Source: Prochlorococcus sp. AG-363-O06
GTDB taxonomy: Bacteria > Cyanobacteriota > Cyanobacteriia > PCC-6307 > Cyanobiaceae
NCBI GenBank assembly: GCA_003280085.1
Contig: QCFY01000001.1
Coordinates: 164,748-228,747 of the forward strand
Length of the DNA stretch: 64,000 bases
Direction: 5' to 3'
The notes under the pieces are model-generated. The model was not told the origin of the DNA. It did not search any database and was given only the letters and a program-made list of their open reading frames with translations. Each line of letters begins with the position of its first letter. The first letter of the stretch is position 1. This document shows positions 48,764 to 59,398 of this stretch, in pieces. The position numbers and the translations under genes were made by a program.

Positions 48764-49531
48764 TTGAGGTTCCCGGATAAGCTTTTATTCAGCGATTTAT
48801 TACATCTTCGAGTGAGATGTAATAAAGGCATAGATCATGGTTTAGGTATTTCAGCATGGATGCATCCTCCTGTACATCGTTTATTGGGATGGGTAAGTAA
48901 GCCATCTGCTTTAAAGATGTCACGAAATGTTTGGAGATTAAATCAAATTCGAGCGATAGTAGACAAAGAAGTATTCGTTAAAGGAGATCCAGCGATAACT
49001 GATCCAGTAATGATTGATAGATTTCCAACATTGTTAGATGCGTATTTATTAAATTTAAAAGGTGAAAAATTAGGAATAATAGCAGATCTTTTTTTTGATT
49101 CTAAAACAGGGAATATTCTTCATTATTTAGTTTCAAGATCTGACCCTCGTATACCAGGTAGTAGTCGTTGGTGTTTAATGGTAGATCGTATTGTTGATCA
49201 AGAGCCAGGAATTATTTCTTCTAATCTTACATCTTTAGATGATCTTCCTATTCTAAAGTCAAGTGTTAGACAAGAATTTATGCGTAAATCTCGTATATTC
49301 CGAGATCAAATACAAAAAATTAGTGATAATGCAACAGATAAATTAGAAGGCTGGTTAGAAGAGTTGCCTTTTGATGAATCTACCGAATCTAAAGATGACT
49401 TTATTGAAGAAGAAGATCCTTTGAATGGTTGGCCTGATAAAACTTCTTCACCAAATTATGATAATTCAGCGAGGAGGCGATATAAACGTCGTAATTCCGA
49501 TAATCTAGATAATAATGATCTTTGGTTTTAA
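48764..49531 (+). CDS. PRC-barrel domain protein
   Basis: A 255-residue protein that begins three bases after dnaN. The central portion ([42 protein letters not shown]) is a PRC-barrel beta domain of the type found in cyanobacterial proteins next to dnaN. The tail is acidic and Ser/Asp-rich, then basic (RRRYKRRN). TTG is the only start that keeps the N-terminal block [12 protein letters not shown]. Function unknown; co-transcription with dnaN is likely from the spacing. Confidence 0.82.
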   Translation: MRFPDKLLFSDLLHLRVRCNKGIDHGLGISAWMHPPVHRLLGWVSKPSALKMSRNVWRLNQIRAIVDKEVFVKGDPAITDPVMIDRFPTLLDAYLLNLKGEKLGIIADLFFDSKTGNILHYLVSRSDPRIPGSSRWCLMVDRIVDQEPGIISSNLTSLDDLPILKSSVRQEFMRKSRIFRDQIQKISDNATDKLEGWLEELPFDESTESKDDFIEEEDPLNGWPDKTSSPNYDNSARRRYKRRNSDNLDNNDLWF

Positions 49532-49539
49532 ATTTACCT

Positions 49540-51918
49540 ATGCGTAAGCCAGATCTAACAACAGAAAATTATGATGTTTCTGTAGCTTTGAAGCAAGAAG
49601 GGCTTAATCAGCAAGATTATGAGGAGATTTGTAGGCGTTTAGCAAGAAAACCTAATAGAACTGAACTAGGCATGTTTGGTGTTATGTGGTCAGAGCATTG
49701 TTGCTATAGGAATTCTAAACCTCTTTTAAGTCAATTTCCAACAAAAAGTTCTTATGTTTTAGTAGGTCCAGGTGAAAATGCTGGTGTTGTTGATTTGGGA
49801 GAAGGTCAACGATTGGCTTTTAAAATAGAAAGTCATAATCATCCTTCAGCTGTTGAGCCTTTTCAAGGCGCTGCTACAGGAGTTGGAGGTATTTTAAGGG
49901 ATATTTTTACTATGGGGGCTCGACCAATAGCATTGTTAAATGCTTTGCGTTTTGGTCCTTTAGATGATGATAAAAATATTTCTTTAATGGAAGGGGTTGT
50001 TGCTGGTATTGCTCATTATGGTAATTGTGTTGGTGTTCCAACTGTTGGTGGCGAAGTTTCCTTTGATAAAAGCTATACAGGGAATCCATTAGTAAATGCA
50101 ATGGCATTAGGTTTAATGGAGACTGAAGATATTGTTTGTTCAGGTGCCGATGGAATTGATTTTCCTGTTGTTTATGTAGGTAGCACCACAGGTAGAGATG
50201 GCATGGGAGGTGCAAGTTTTGCAAGTTCTGAACTTAGTAATAAATCTCTTGATGATCGTCCTGCTGTTCAAGTTGGAGATCCTTTTTTAGAAAAAGGATT
50301 AATTGAAGCATGTTTACAAGCTTTTAAAAGTGGTGATGTAGTGGCAGCGCAAGATATGGGTGCAGCTGGTTTGACTTGCAGCTGTTCTGAAATGGCTTCC
50401 AAGGGAGGTTTGGGTATTGAGTTGAATCTTGACTTAGTTCCCGCAAGAGAAGAGGGTATGACTGCATATGAGTATTTGCTTTCTGAATCCCAAGAAAGAA
50501 TGTTGTTTGTGGTTAAACCTGGTAAGGAGAAGGATTTGATGAATGAATTTACTAAATGGGGTTTAACTGCATCGGTAGTAGGCAAGGTTTTAAAAGAAAA
50601 TATAGTACGTGTTGTTCACAATGGTTTGATTGCAGCAGAGTTACCAGCAAGTGCTTTGGCTGATGATACACCTGTTAATTATCATCAATTAATACAAGAT
50701 CCACCTGCTGAAATTTCTAATCATTGGAGATGGAAAGAAAACGAATTAGGATTAGCAACTGATAAAGAAATAATTTTATCTTCTACAGAAAAATTATCGT
50801 GGAATAATGTTATTTTACGCTTATTAGATAATCCTAATATTAGTTCTAAAAAATGGGTTTATAGACAATATGACCAGCAAGTTCAAAGTAATACAATAAT
50901 TTCACCAGGGGAAGCAGATGCTGCTGTAATTAGATTAAGATCTCAGACAGGAGACATTAGTAATTCTTCTATCAATCGAGCTGTAGCAGCGGTAGTTGAT
51001 TGTCCCAATCGTTGGGTTTATTTAGATCCAGAAAGAGGCTCTATAGCGGCGGTAGCCGAAGCTTCAAGAAATTTAACATGTGTAGGAGCAAAACCTTTAG
51101 CCGTTACCGATAATTTAAACTTTTGCTCACCTGATACTGATATTGGCTATTGGCAATTGGCTTCTTCTTGTAAAGGTATTTCTACTGCTTGTAAGGTTAT
51201 GAAAACTCCAGTTACTGGAGGAAATGTTTCCTTATATAATGATACTCGATTATCAAATGGAACTCTACAACCTATTCATCCAACACCAGTCATTGGAATG
51301 GTTGGTTTAATAGAAGATATAACAAAAATATGTTCCAAAAGCTGGCTTAATCTTGGAGATTTGGTTTTATTAATAGGTAATGATTTTGAGGTTAAAGATT
51401 TTAATGATGAGATTATTACATTATCAGGGAGTAGTTATCTTGAGAGTATACATAAATTGATTTCAGGAAGACCACCTGAAATTGATTTAGAATTTGAATA
51501 TTTAACACAGAATTTTATTCGATCACTAATCACTAAAGGATATGTTCAATCAGCTCATGATGTTTCGGATGGTGGCTTGGCTATTGCTTTAGCCGAATCG
51601 ACTTTGACTAGCGGTTTCGGTGTTGATATCAATTTACCTAAACTTGATGTTAGAATGGATAAGATTTTATTTGCAGAAGGAGGGACTCGAATATTGATTA
51701 GTATAAAAAAAGAAAATTTTAGTTTCATTCAAGCTCAATTAGATTCTTTTAATCGTGAAAATAATTGTTTAGTGAGTATTACTAATCTTGGGGAGGTTTC
51801 TAAAGATAAATCTTTTTTGATTCGACAAAATCAAGTTAAGCTCATTGAATTAACTGTGGAAAATCTTGTCGATGTGTACGAAGGCTCGTTACCTAATAGA
51901 ATTAACAAGAAGAATTAA
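49540..51918 (+). CDS. purL: Phosphoribosylformylglycinamidine synthase II
   Basis: PurL converts formylglycinamide ribonucleotide to its amidine using ATP and ammonia supplied by PurQ. The 792-residue protein has [18 protein letters not shown] with the catalytic His, [21 protein letters not shown], and [17 protein letters not shown]. It is the separate small (PurL) form rather than the fused PurL/Q of proteobacteria. ATG at 49540 is preferred over TTG at 49522, which would overlap the previous gene. purF is next, forming a two-gene purine block. Confidence 0.97.
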   Translation: MRKPDLTTENYDVSVALKQEGLNQQDYEEICRRLARKPNRTELGMFGVMWSEHCCYRNSKPLLSQFPTKSSYVLVGPGENAGVVDLGEGQRLAFKIESHNHPSAVEPFQGAATGVGGILRDIFTMGARPIALLNALRFGPLDDDKNISLMEGVVAGIAHYGNCVGVPTVGGEVSFDKSYTGNPLVNAMALGLMETEDIVCSGADGIDFPVVYVGSTTGRDGMGGASFASSELSNKSLDDRPAVQVGDPFLEKGLIEACLQAFKSGDVVAAQDMGAAGLTCSCSEMASKGGLGIELNLDLVPAREEGMTAYEYLLSESQERMLFVVKPGKEKDLMNEFTKWGLTASVVGKVLKENIVRVVHNGLIAAELPASALADDTPVNYHQLIQDPPAEISNHWRWKENELGLATDKEIILSSTEKLSWNNVILRLLDNPNISSKKWVYRQYDQQVQSNTIISPGEADAAVIRLRSQTGDISNSSINRAVAAVVDCPNRWVYLDPERGSIAAVAEASRNLTCVGAKPLAVTDNLNFCSPDTDIGYWQLASSCKGISTACKVMKTPVTGGNVSLYNDTRLSNGTLQPIHPTPVIGMVGLIEDITKICSKSWLNLGDLVLLIGNDFEVKDFNDEIITLSGSSYLESIHKLISGRPPEIDLEFEYLTQNFIRSLITKGYVQSAHDVSDGGLAIALAESTLTSGFGVDINLPKLDVRMDKILFAEGGTRILISIKKENFSFIQAQLDSFNRENNCLVSITNLGEVSKDKSFLIRQNQVKLIELTVENLVDVYEGSLPNRINKKN

Positions 51919-51950
51919 TGTCTTTTAATTTAAATTAACGGAGAAAACCA

Positions 51951-53408
51951 ATGTGTGGAATTGTAGGAATAGTTTCCAATGAGCCAGTTAATCAACAGTT
52001 ATACGACAGTTTGTTGCTTTTACAACATAGAGGTCAGGATTCCACTGGTATTTCAACCATGGAAGGTAATTGTTTTCATCTTTATAAATCCAAGGGACAA
52101 GTAAAAGAAGCATATAGAACAAGAGATATGCGAATTTTAAAAGGTAATATTGGCTTGGGACATGTTAGGTATGCTACTCAAGGTGCAGCACATAGGGATG
52201 AAGAAGTACAGCCTTTCTATGTAAATGCGCCATATGGAATTATATTAGTTCATAATGGGAATTTAACTAATACTAGAGAGTTAGAGAGAGATCTATTTTT
52301 GATAGATCGACGTCATACAAATTCAACAAGTGATACTGAAATGTTGTTGAATGTATTAGCCACAGAATTACAGTTAGTTGTTAAAGGTAGTGATTTAGCA
52401 CCCGATGATGTTTTTAAGGCTGTCAGATCTTTGCATAAGCGCGTTAAAGGTTCATATGCATCAATTGCTTTGATAGCTGGTCATGGAGTTTTAGCTTTTC
52501 GTGATCCTTATGGAATACGACCATTAGTTTTAGGCCATCGCAAAAAGGATAGGGAACAGACAGAATGGATGTTTGCAAGTGAATCATTAGTTTTAGAGAA
52601 TAATGATTATCAAATTGTTAGAGATGTAGATCCCGGTGAGGCTATTTTTGTTACTAATAATGGTGAGTTTTATTCATCTCAATGCTTTGACAACCCTGTT
52701 CTATCACCATGTTCTTTTGAATATGTTTATTTGGCTAGGCCAGATTCAATTATGAATGGAATTTCTGTCTATGAAGCTAGATTGAGAATGGGTGATTATT
52801 TAGCAGAAACGATCAAGAAACAAATTAATTCAGGTGATATAGATGTTGTAATGCCTATCCCTGACTCTTCTAGGCCAGCAGCCATGCAAGTTGCCCGTCA
52901 ATTAGGAATTGAGTATAGGGAAGGTTTCTTTAAAAATCGATATGTAGGCCGAACTTTTATAATGCCTGGTCAAGCCCAGCGTAGAAAATCTGTTCGCCAG
53001 AAATTAAATGCTATGAGTACCGAGTTTAAGGGTAAAAATATTTTAATAGTAGATGATTCAGTTGTAAGGGGGACTACCTCTAAGCAAATTGTGCAAATGG
53101 CAAGAGTTGCTGGTGCTAACAAGGTTACCTTTACTTCTGCTGCGCCACCTGTTCGCTTCCCACATGTCTATGGTATTAATATGCCTAATCGCAATGAATT
53201 AATCGCTTATAATAAAACAGTGCAACAAATTGCTGACCATCTTTCTATAGATAATTTAGTTTATCAAGAAATTAATGATTTAAAAAAATCTATAATCTTC
53301 AAATCTATAGTAAAAGATTTAGATATGTCATGTTTTAATGGAGTTTATATAACAGGAGATATAACTGAAAATTATTTACAATGGATCGAAAATAATCATA
53401 GTTCTTGA
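51951..53408 (+). CDS. purF: Amidophosphoribosyltransferase
   Basis: PurF catalyses the first committed step of purine synthesis, forming 5-phosphoribosylamine from PRPP and glutamine. The Ntn glutaminase domain starts MCGIVGIVSN, with Cys2 the nucleophile after Met removal, so the mature enzyme requires no longer propeptide. The PRTase domain has ILIVDDSVVRGTTSKQI. The 485-residue length is normal. It is preceded by CGGAGAAAA, a plausible ribosome site. The 3' end is one base from the opposite-strand topoisomerase gene stop. Confidence 0.97.
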   Translation: MCGIVGIVSNEPVNQQLYDSLLLLQHRGQDSTGISTMEGNCFHLYKSKGQVKEAYRTRDMRILKGNIGLGHVRYATQGAAHRDEEVQPFYVNAPYGIILVHNGNLTNTRELERDLFLIDRRHTNSTSDTEMLLNVLATELQLVVKGSDLAPDDVFKAVRSLHKRVKGSYASIALIAGHGVLAFRDPYGIRPLVLGHRKKDREQTEWMFASESLVLENNDYQIVRDVDPGEAIFVTNNGEFYSSQCFDNPVLSPCSFEYVYLARPDSIMNGISVYEARLRMGDYLAETIKKQINSGDIDVVMPIPDSSRPAAMQVARQLGIEYREGFFKNRYVGRTFIMPGQAQRRKSVRQKLNAMSTEFKGKNILIVDDSVVRGTTSKQIVQMARVAGANKVTFTSAAPPVRFPHVYGINMPNRNELIAYNKTVQQIADHLSIDNLVYQEINDLKKSIIFKSIVKDLDMSCFNGVYITGDITENYLQWIENNHSS

Positions 53409-53409
53409 T

Positions 53410-55890
53410 TTATTTTTCTGGCATTATTAGGCTATTTAAACTTTCTAAGTACTCATTCTCTTTTAAATTTATTATATTTTGCTGAGGTTCAGCAGGGTTA
53501 TTAGTTTGAATTTTTTCAGCATCAAGTCTACTACTTCTTCCTAGACTTGTTAGTGTAGTTAGAACATCGTATCCATGATTAATGGAAATAACTCTTTCTG
53601 GCCTGTTTTTAAGATCTTTTAGTGTTATTCCTATAATACCTAGTTCTCCTCGTTCACAGCTTCTAATGTCATTGATATTCAACTTACTTATTTTTCCTGT
53701 ATTTGTTGCCATTAAAATAGTTTTATTTGAATTTTCAGAATTAGAAATAGCTCCAACAATATTTTCTCCTGGAAATAATTTTACAGCAATAGGACCTTGA
53801 GCAAGTTTTCCCATAGTAGGAAGTGTTTTTTCACTTAACTCCATTTTTAATACTCTTCCAATATCTGTTGCTAGTACAACATTTTGCTCTGGATAGCAGA
53901 GAATTGCAGATTTAAGGTTTACCCCATCCTTCAGCTTTACTATTGTTGCTGCTCTTCCTGAGATGTCCATTATTTCATTTGAGGATAACCTTTTAAATCG
54001 TCCATCGCTACTAAATAAACCAACCCCAACTTCTTCAGTCTCAAGCATTGGGATGATATCTATTATTTTTTCTTTTTCTAATCCAGTAGGTAAAAATTTT
54101 TCTAGTTTTCCTGGCTGCATACCAGCAAATTCCCATTTTATTTGAGCTATTTTTCCACGTTCAGTTATTGCCAGAAGTTTCGGCTTTTCTTCAATTGGCC
54201 AAATAAGTTTCGTAGGATTGCTTTCTTCCCCTAATTCGCAAGGCTCATTTAAATGAAGTCTCCCAAGAAGTTGAGGGCTAATTATTTTGACTTCTAGATT
54301 TTTTTGTATTATTAATTTTCCATCAGGTGGCATTGCTTCAAGAGCTTGTTTTCTTTGTAACTCTGCATTAGGCCTTTGATTTGCATTTTTTTCTGCTAAT
54401 AACTCATCACCTCCTTCTGTTAGCTTGGTTCTTCTGCTATTACCAAATTTCTTTTTTAATTTTTTTAATTCATTGATCATTAATTCTAGAAGGATATTTC
54501 TATTTTCAAGTAGAGCTTCTAATTGCTTCTTTTTTTCTTCTAATTCAATGCCTTCTTTGCTTAATGATTCTTGTTCTAAACTTGTCAACCTCCTAAGAGG
54601 CATTGCTAAAACAGCATCTGCTTGCTTTTCAGTTATTTCAAGTCTTACCATCAATCTTGCTTTTGCTTGCCCAGCATCACTAGCACTTTGAATCATATCA
54701 ATCACAATTTTGATTTGTGCTAATGCTTTTAGTAAGCCGGCCACAACTTCTTCTCTTTCTCTTGTTTTCTTAAGTGAATAATTTGTTCTTTTTATAACTG
54801 TTAATTCTCGATATTCTAGAAAATTTTTTAACAGATTTCGTAATGACAGCTGTTTAGGCTGTCCATTAACTAGTGCTAAAAGTATTGATCCAAAATTACT
54901 CTGAAGTGCTGTTTTTCTGTGCAAATCTTTCATTATTTGCTCTTGATTTGCATCTCTTCTTAGCTCTACAACTATTCTCATACCTTCTCTGTCACTCTCA
55001 TCCCTTATATCTGAAATACCAGTTATTTTTCCATCATTGACTATATCAGCTAGTTTTTCAATCCATCCAGCTTTGCTTACTTGGTAAGGTAATTCTGTTA
55101 TTACAACAGCATTCCTTTTGTGCTTCCCTTTTCCTGGCTGGATTTCTTCTATGTGAGTTATTCCTCTCATTGGAATACTCCCTCTGCCTTTTATATATGT
55201 TTCTCTAATTCCGCTACCTATTAATATTTCTCCTCCGGTAGGAAAGTCTGGTCCAGGAATTAATTTCAATAATTTTTCATCACTTAAATTTTCGTTTTTT
55301 ATTAGAGCAATTAGTCCATCAACTACTTCATTTAAATTGTGTGGAGGTATACTTGTAGCCATTCCTACAGCTATTCCAGAACACCCGTTCAAAAGTAAGA
55401 AAGGTAGTTGAGCTGGCAATACAGTCGGCTCCTGTTGCGATCCATCAAAATTTGGCGCGAAATCGACTGTTTCTAAACCTATTTCTTCAAGAATTGCTTC
55501 ATGAGCGATAGACGCTAAGCGTGTTTCTGTATATCGCATCGCGGCAGGAGGGTCATCATCAATAGATCCAAAATTTCCATGACCTTTTAGCACTGGATAT
55601 CTGCTTGAAAAATCTTGTACCAATCTCACAAGGGCGTCGTAAACCGCTTGATCTCCATGAGGGTGATATTTACCTAAAACGTCACCTACTACGCGCGCGC
55701 ATTTTCGAAATGGTCTATCAGGACTAAGACCTAGCTCGTGCATTGCAAATAATATTCTTCGTTGGACTGGCTTCAGTCCATCTCTTGCATCAGGTAGCGC
55801 CCTCCCTACTATTACGCTCATGGCGTATTCCAAATAGGAGCGCTGCATTTCTTGATGCAGCGAAATAGGTTGAAGGCGCTCCTCGGCCAT
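53410..55890 (-). CDS. DNA gyrase/topoisomerase IV subunit A
   Basis: This 826-residue type II topoisomerase A subunit cuts and rejoins DNA through Tyr120 in [10 protein letters not shown]. The N-terminal winged-helix block [10 protein letters not shown] contains Gln81 at the position of E. coli GyrA Ser83. The C-terminal beta-pinwheel is present, but no QRRGGKG gyrase box is visible; the nearest match is ERGELGIIG. The absence of this box favours topoisomerase IV-like activity, or a specialised gyrase, over a canonical gyrase. It is named gyrA or parC in different annotations; I leave the symbol blank. Confidence 0.9.
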   Translation of the reverse strand: MAEERLQPISLHQEMQRSYLEYAMSVIVGRALPDARDGLKPVQRRILFAMHELGLSPDRPFRKCARVVGDVLGKYHPHGDQAVYDALVRLVQDFSSRYPVLKGHGNFGSIDDDPPAAMRYTETRLASIAHEAILEEIGLETVDFAPNFDGSQQEPTVLPAQLPFLLLNGCSGIAVGMATSIPPHNLNEVVDGLIALIKNENLSDEKLLKLIPGPDFPTGGEILIGSGIRETYIKGRGSIPMRGITHIEEIQPGKGKHKRNAVVITELPYQVSKAGWIEKLADIVNDGKITGISDIRDESDREGMRIVVELRRDANQEQIMKDLHRKTALQSNFGSILLALVNGQPKQLSLRNLLKNFLEYRELTVIKRTNYSLKKTREREEVVAGLLKALAQIKIVIDMIQSASDAGQAKARLMVRLEITEKQADAVLAMPLRRLTSLEQESLSKEGIELEEKKKQLEALLENRNILLELMINELKKLKKKFGNSRRTKLTEGGDELLAEKNANQRPNAELQRKQALEAMPPDGKLIIQKNLEVKIISPQLLGRLHLNEPCELGEESNPTKLIWPIEEKPKLLAITERGKIAQIKWEFAGMQPGKLEKFLPTGLEKEKIIDIIPMLETEEVGVGLFSSDGRFKRLSSNEIMDISGRAATIVKLKDGVNLKSAILCYPEQNVVLATDIGRVLKMELSEKTLPTMGKLAQGPIAVKLFPGENIVGAISNSENSNKTILMATNTGKISKLNINDIRSCERGELGIIGITLKDLKNRPERVISINHGYDVLTTLTSLGRSSRLDAEKIQTNNPAEPQQNIINLKENEYLESLNSLIMPEK

Positions 55891-55971
55891 CTCGGATAGT
55901 AATTAGATTTAAGAAGAGGCGCTAAGCCTACTTACTTGATCAAGATTAATCATCTTAGAAATGAATAATCT

Positions 55972-56832
55972 TCAATCTGAGTTAGCTATAGCTCTTTCTA
56001 CTGCCGAAATCAAATTGTCGTTTTCTAAAAGCTCTCTGGCTGCAGCTCTAAGCTTTTCTCCCCATAGTTGATTTTTTTGATATTCTGAAGAAATATAATT
56101 TGGATTTAACCATAGTGCTTTACGAGCTAGTGTTAAGCATTCTTTATTGTTTGAGTTGATTTGATATAAAGCTGCGCCAAGGGCAAGCATCGGTTCCGCA
56201 TTTTCATTGATTGTTAATACCTTTCTCCATTTTTTTACTGCCTTATTTTCTTTTTTCATCTCAAAAAGAGCAATTCCTTGATTGTTTAATGCTTCCCAAA
56301 AATCAGGTTTTATTTGCACAGCTTTTTCAAATGATTTAAGTGCAGATCTAAATTTTAATCGCATCAAGTTTGCATTTCCTAATTGAAAGTATCCATCTGG
56401 ATTCTGAGGATCAAGTTTTAAGCCATAAATTAAAGCTTTGGAAGCTATATTTGGTTTATTTTCTCTCAGTGCTATTGATCCCTCGGCGAACCATAGACTT
56501 GCCTTTGAAGGATTTATTTTTTTTGCTTTTGCTAATGATTGGGTTGCTTGCTTTAACTGATTATCTTTTATTTGGGCTTCGGCTAATAAGGTCCATAATC
56601 GATCATCACTTGGCTTTAGTCTGACTGCAAGTAACATAAGTCTAATAGCTTCTTTTGTTTGTCCAAGTTGTATTAGCTGTGCCGCAGTTTTTGCAATATT
56701 AATGCTAGTTTTTTCTAGTATTTCTGTTTTTGGTTCATATACGTATGGAATAAAGCTGTAAGTAGGCTGTTGGAAAAAACCTATACTTAGGCTTGTTAAA
56801 ATTAATACGCTGGTTTTTTTAAAAGTCACCAT
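55972..56832 (-). CDS. Tetratricopeptide-repeat protein, probably secreted
   Basis: A 286-residue protein with an N-terminal hydrophobic segment (residues 7-21) like a signal peptide, followed by five or so TPR units, for example LWTLLAEAQIKDNQLKQATQSLAKAKKINPS and GYFQLGNANLMRLKFRSALKSFEKAVQIKPDFWEALNNQ-type repeats, abbreviated. TPRs mediate protein-protein binding; the partner is not evident. It ends before queG by two bases on the same strand and may share a transcript with it and with the topoisomerase gene. Confidence 0.83.
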   Translation of the reverse strand: MVTFKKTSVLILTSLSIGFFQQPTYSFIPYVYEPKTEILEKTSINIAKTAAQLIQLGQTKEAIRLMLLAVRLKPSDDRLWTLLAEAQIKDNQLKQATQSLAKAKKINPSKASLWFAEGSIALRENKPNIASKALIYGLKLDPQNPDGYFQLGNANLMRLKFRSALKSFEKAVQIKPDFWEALNNQGIALFEMKKENKAVKKWRKVLTINENAEPMLALGAALYQINSNNKECLTLARKALWLNPNYISSEYQKNQLWGEKLRAAARELLENDNLISAVERAIANSD

Positions 56833-56834
56833 TT

Positions 56835-57779
56835 TTATTTACTTGTAATTGATTTTGCATTTCTGCGCCACATCCAAGGTTTAATTCGTTTCAGAGCAGA
56901 CCCTTTTAATTTTTCTGCCCAAACAGCATCATCCCATTCGATGGCTTGTGACTTGGTTAATTCTAGGATCCATTCCTTAGGCAATACTTCTGGATCATTA
57001 CTATTGGGCACTCCCTTTTGATTCCAAGGACAAACTTCTTGACAAATATCACAACCTGCAATCCATGTACCCATAGATTTTCTTATTTCTAAGGGTAATG
57101 ATTTGTTCCTGTTTTCTATTGTGTGGTATGCCAAGCAACGGTTTGAATCCACTACAAATGGCTCAGTTATTGCATTAGTTGGACAAGCTTCTAGACAAGC
57201 TTGACATTTCCCACATAGAGATTTCCCAGGTTTGTCTGGAGTTAGTTCTTCTGTAGATAGAAGATGTCCTAATACCATCCAAGACCCTCTTGTTGGGTTT
57301 ATAAGGTTGCTGTTTTTACCAATCCAACCAATTCCAGCTTCTTCTGCCCAGGCTTTATCTAGAAGTGGGGTTGTATCTACACAGATTTTGCATTTAGACC
57401 TTGGCCGTTGTGTTACAAGCCATGCAGCTACATGTTTAAGTTTTTTCTTTACAACATTGTGATAATCATTTCCCCAAGCGTAACGGGCTATGGACAGGCT
57501 TCCAGGTTTTTTTTCTACTTCAATGTGATAGTTAAGACCTACTGCAAGAACACTTTTGACTCCTTCTAAAAGGTTTTCAATGTTTTGTCGTTTTGAGGAA
57601 GACATCCAATCCATGTCTGCTTGATTGCCGTTTTGAATCCATCTTTCTAGTGCAGCCGTCCGGAGCTTCATCCTTTCACTGCCTGGGATTTCAGCAATTC
57701 CCACAGGATTGAATCCCTGCTGAACAGCTATTTTTTTAAGTCCAAGACTTAATTCGTTTTTTGTTTTGTTTGTTTTCAT
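56835..57779 (-). CDS. queG: Epoxyqueuosine reductase
   Basis: QueG reduces epoxyqueuosine to queuosine in tRNA, using cobalamin and two [4Fe-4S] clusters. The 314-residue protein has the N-terminal B12 domain with VLAVGLNYH, the catalytic region AEEAGIGWIGKNSNLINP, and ferredoxin-like cysteines CGKCQACLEACPTNAI and CDICQEVCPWNQKG. Together with QueE and QueC at 2.2-3.5 kb it supports queuosine as the product of the preQ0 genes. Its cobalamin need links it to corrinoid synthesis, in which CobA also acts. Confidence 0.96.
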   Translation of the reverse strand: MKTNKTKNELSLGLKKIAVQQGFNPVGIAEIPGSERMKLRTAALERWIQNGNQADMDWMSSSKRQNIENLLEGVKSVLAVGLNYHIEVEKKPGSLSIARYAWGNDYHNVVKKKLKHVAAWLVTQRPRSKCKICVDTTPLLDKAWAEEAGIGWIGKNSNLINPTRGSWMVLGHLLSTEELTPDKPGKSLCGKCQACLEACPTNAITEPFVVDSNRCLAYHTIENRNKSLPLEIRKSMGTWIAGCDICQEVCPWNQKGVPNSNDPEVLPKEWILELTKSQAIEWDDAVWAEKLKGSALKRIKPWMWRRNAKSITSK

Positions 57780-57977
57780 CGTTGGTTGTCTTGAACTTGA
57801 TCAATGATTTTTCAATGACTTGCTGCTTGTGAATGGGATTGGCTTTTTGTCATTGGAATAGGTTTTTTGATTTTTTTGTTGCTTGCTTGTAAGGTCCTGC
57901 TTCAAAACTGCTTTATTAAATAGAAAGTTGTTAACTTGGTTAAATAAACTAAACCAAAGGCATAAGTTAGTTATTTG

Positions 57978-58727
57978 GTGCAATCCTCTCCCAGAACAGA
58001 TCTCCCTTTAGCCTCAAGGCTTCAGCAGGATCTCAAAAATGACCTCATAGCTGGTTTGTTGGTGGTAATTCCCTTGGCCACCACTATTTGGTTGTCAACG
58101 ATTGTCAGTCGCTTTGTGCTGGCATTTCTTACGTCAATTCCCAAGCAATTAAACCCTTTTATTACGCTGAATCCATTACTTCAGGATCTTATTAATCTTG
58201 CTTTGGGTTTGACGGTTCCTTTGTTGGGAATTCTTTTGATAGGCCTTATGGCAAGAAATATCGTAGGACGATGGTTGCTTGAGTTTGGAGAAGGCACTCT
58301 TTCCAGAATCCCCCTTGCTGGTTCTGTTTATAAGACTCTAAAACAACTTCTTGAAACTTTTCTAAGGGATAATTCCACGAGATTTAGAAGAGTTGTTTTG
58401 GTCGAATATCCAAGAGAAGGCCTTTTTAGTGTTGGTTTTGTTACTGGTTTAGTAGGTCCTTCTTTGCAACCTGACTTGGATCAACCGCTATTGAGTGTTT
58501 TTATTCCTACTGCACCTAATCCCACAACAGGTTGGTACACTCTGGTTCCAGAATCATCTGTAAAGGATTTAAATATTTCTGTAGAAGATGCGTTTAGAAC
58601 CATTATTTCTGCAGGAATTGTCAACCCTGATGAACGCGAAGCTCCTGCTAATAGAAGTTTTTCTAGTTTGTTTGCACAATTTAATAAGGCAACTGCTTCC
58701 CCTTCTTCTACTTCTACACAGTCCTAG
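57978..58727 (+). CDS. DUF502 family membrane protein
   Basis: About 249 residues with two N-terminal membrane helices around residues 22-45 and 60-85, then GEGTLSRIPLAGSVYKTLKQLLETF and VVLVEYPREGLFSVGFVTG, the DUF502 signature. The family occurs in bacteria and plants (LIKE-COV) and its biochemical function is not known. GTG at 57978 is preferred; TTG at 57975 is adjacent. The 198-base gap to divergent queG holds nothing else I can support. Confidence 0.88.
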   Translation: MQSSPRTDLPLASRLQQDLKNDLIAGLLVVIPLATTIWLSTIVSRFVLAFLTSIPKQLNPFITLNPLLQDLINLALGLTVPLLGILLIGLMARNIVGRWLLEFGEGTLSRIPLAGSVYKTLKQLLETFLRDNSTRFRRVVLVEYPREGLFSVGFVTGLVGPSLQPDLDQPLLSVFIPTAPNPTTGWYTLVPESSVKDLNISVEDAFRTIISAGIVNPDEREAPANRSFSSLFAQFNKATASPSSTSTQS

Positions 58728-58756
58728 CCATTTAGGTCATTTCTAATTTCTTAAAT

Positions 58757-59398
58757 ATGCAGACCAGATCAATTGCTAGAGAGCTTGCATTATTGGTTTT
58801 GGGTCAGATTAGGGATGAGTCATCCAAAGGCTTAGAAGTCTCTAGCTCTACACCTGCAACTTTGCTTCATCGTGCGATGGAAACTCTTAGGCAGCATTGG
58901 AGCGATGGTTTGGATAGCTCTGCTAAATCTTTAGAAATTGCACAGCAACAATTGCTTGATAGTGAACTTCAAGAATCAAATGAAAATTCTATACGGAAGG
59001 TTCGTGCTCATTTGCGGGAATCAATAATTGAAGTTGAAAATGCCTTAAATAGCTTGTCTTCAATTTTAGACTTGCCTAAATTATTAGCTTTAAGCGATCA
59101 AGATGAAATTCGTATTGGTGCAATGAAAAGAGTAAATTTAGTGCTTGAACATAAAAAGTTTATAGATTCTCATTTAGATGATGTAATGGAGGGGTGGAGA
59201 TTAAAGCGCTTGCCTCGAATAGATCAAGATATTTTAAGGTTAGCAGTTGTTGATTTAATTAACCTTCAGACTCCATTAGCAGTTACTTGTAATGAAGCTG
59301 TTGATTTGGCTAATCGATATAGTGATGAGCAGGGCAGAAGAATGATTAATGGAATACTAAGAAGATTGCAGAAATCATCCTTTGTTATCAAGGCTTAA
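58757..59398 (+). CDS. nusB: Transcription antitermination protein NusB
   Basis: NusB binds boxA RNA with S10 in antitermination of rRNA transcription. The 213-residue protein begins with the conserved MQTRSIARELALLVLGQI, and shows the helical C-terminal block RIDQDILRLAVVDLINLQTPLAVTCNEAVDLANRYSDEQGRRMINGILRR. It is longer than the E. coli form because of an insert around residues 50-100, as is usual for cyanobacteria. The stop overlaps the ftsY start by one base. Confidence 0.95.
   Translation: MQTRSIARELALLVLGQIRDESSKGLEVSSSTPATLLHRAMETLRQHWSDGLDSSAKSLEIAQQQLLDSELQESNENSIRKVRAHLRESIIEVENALNSLSSILDLPKLLALSDQDEIRIGAMKRVNLVLEHKKFIDSHLDDVMEGWRLKRLPRIDQDILRLAVVDLINLQTPLAVTCNEAVDLANRYSDEQGRRMINGILRRLQKSSFVIKA

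Noticed and set aside
57801..57983. 60-codon ORF on the minus strand between queG and the DUF502 gene
   Set aside because: Low-complexity Lys/Asn/Ser composition and it overlaps the DUF502 start; likely chance in the promoter region.
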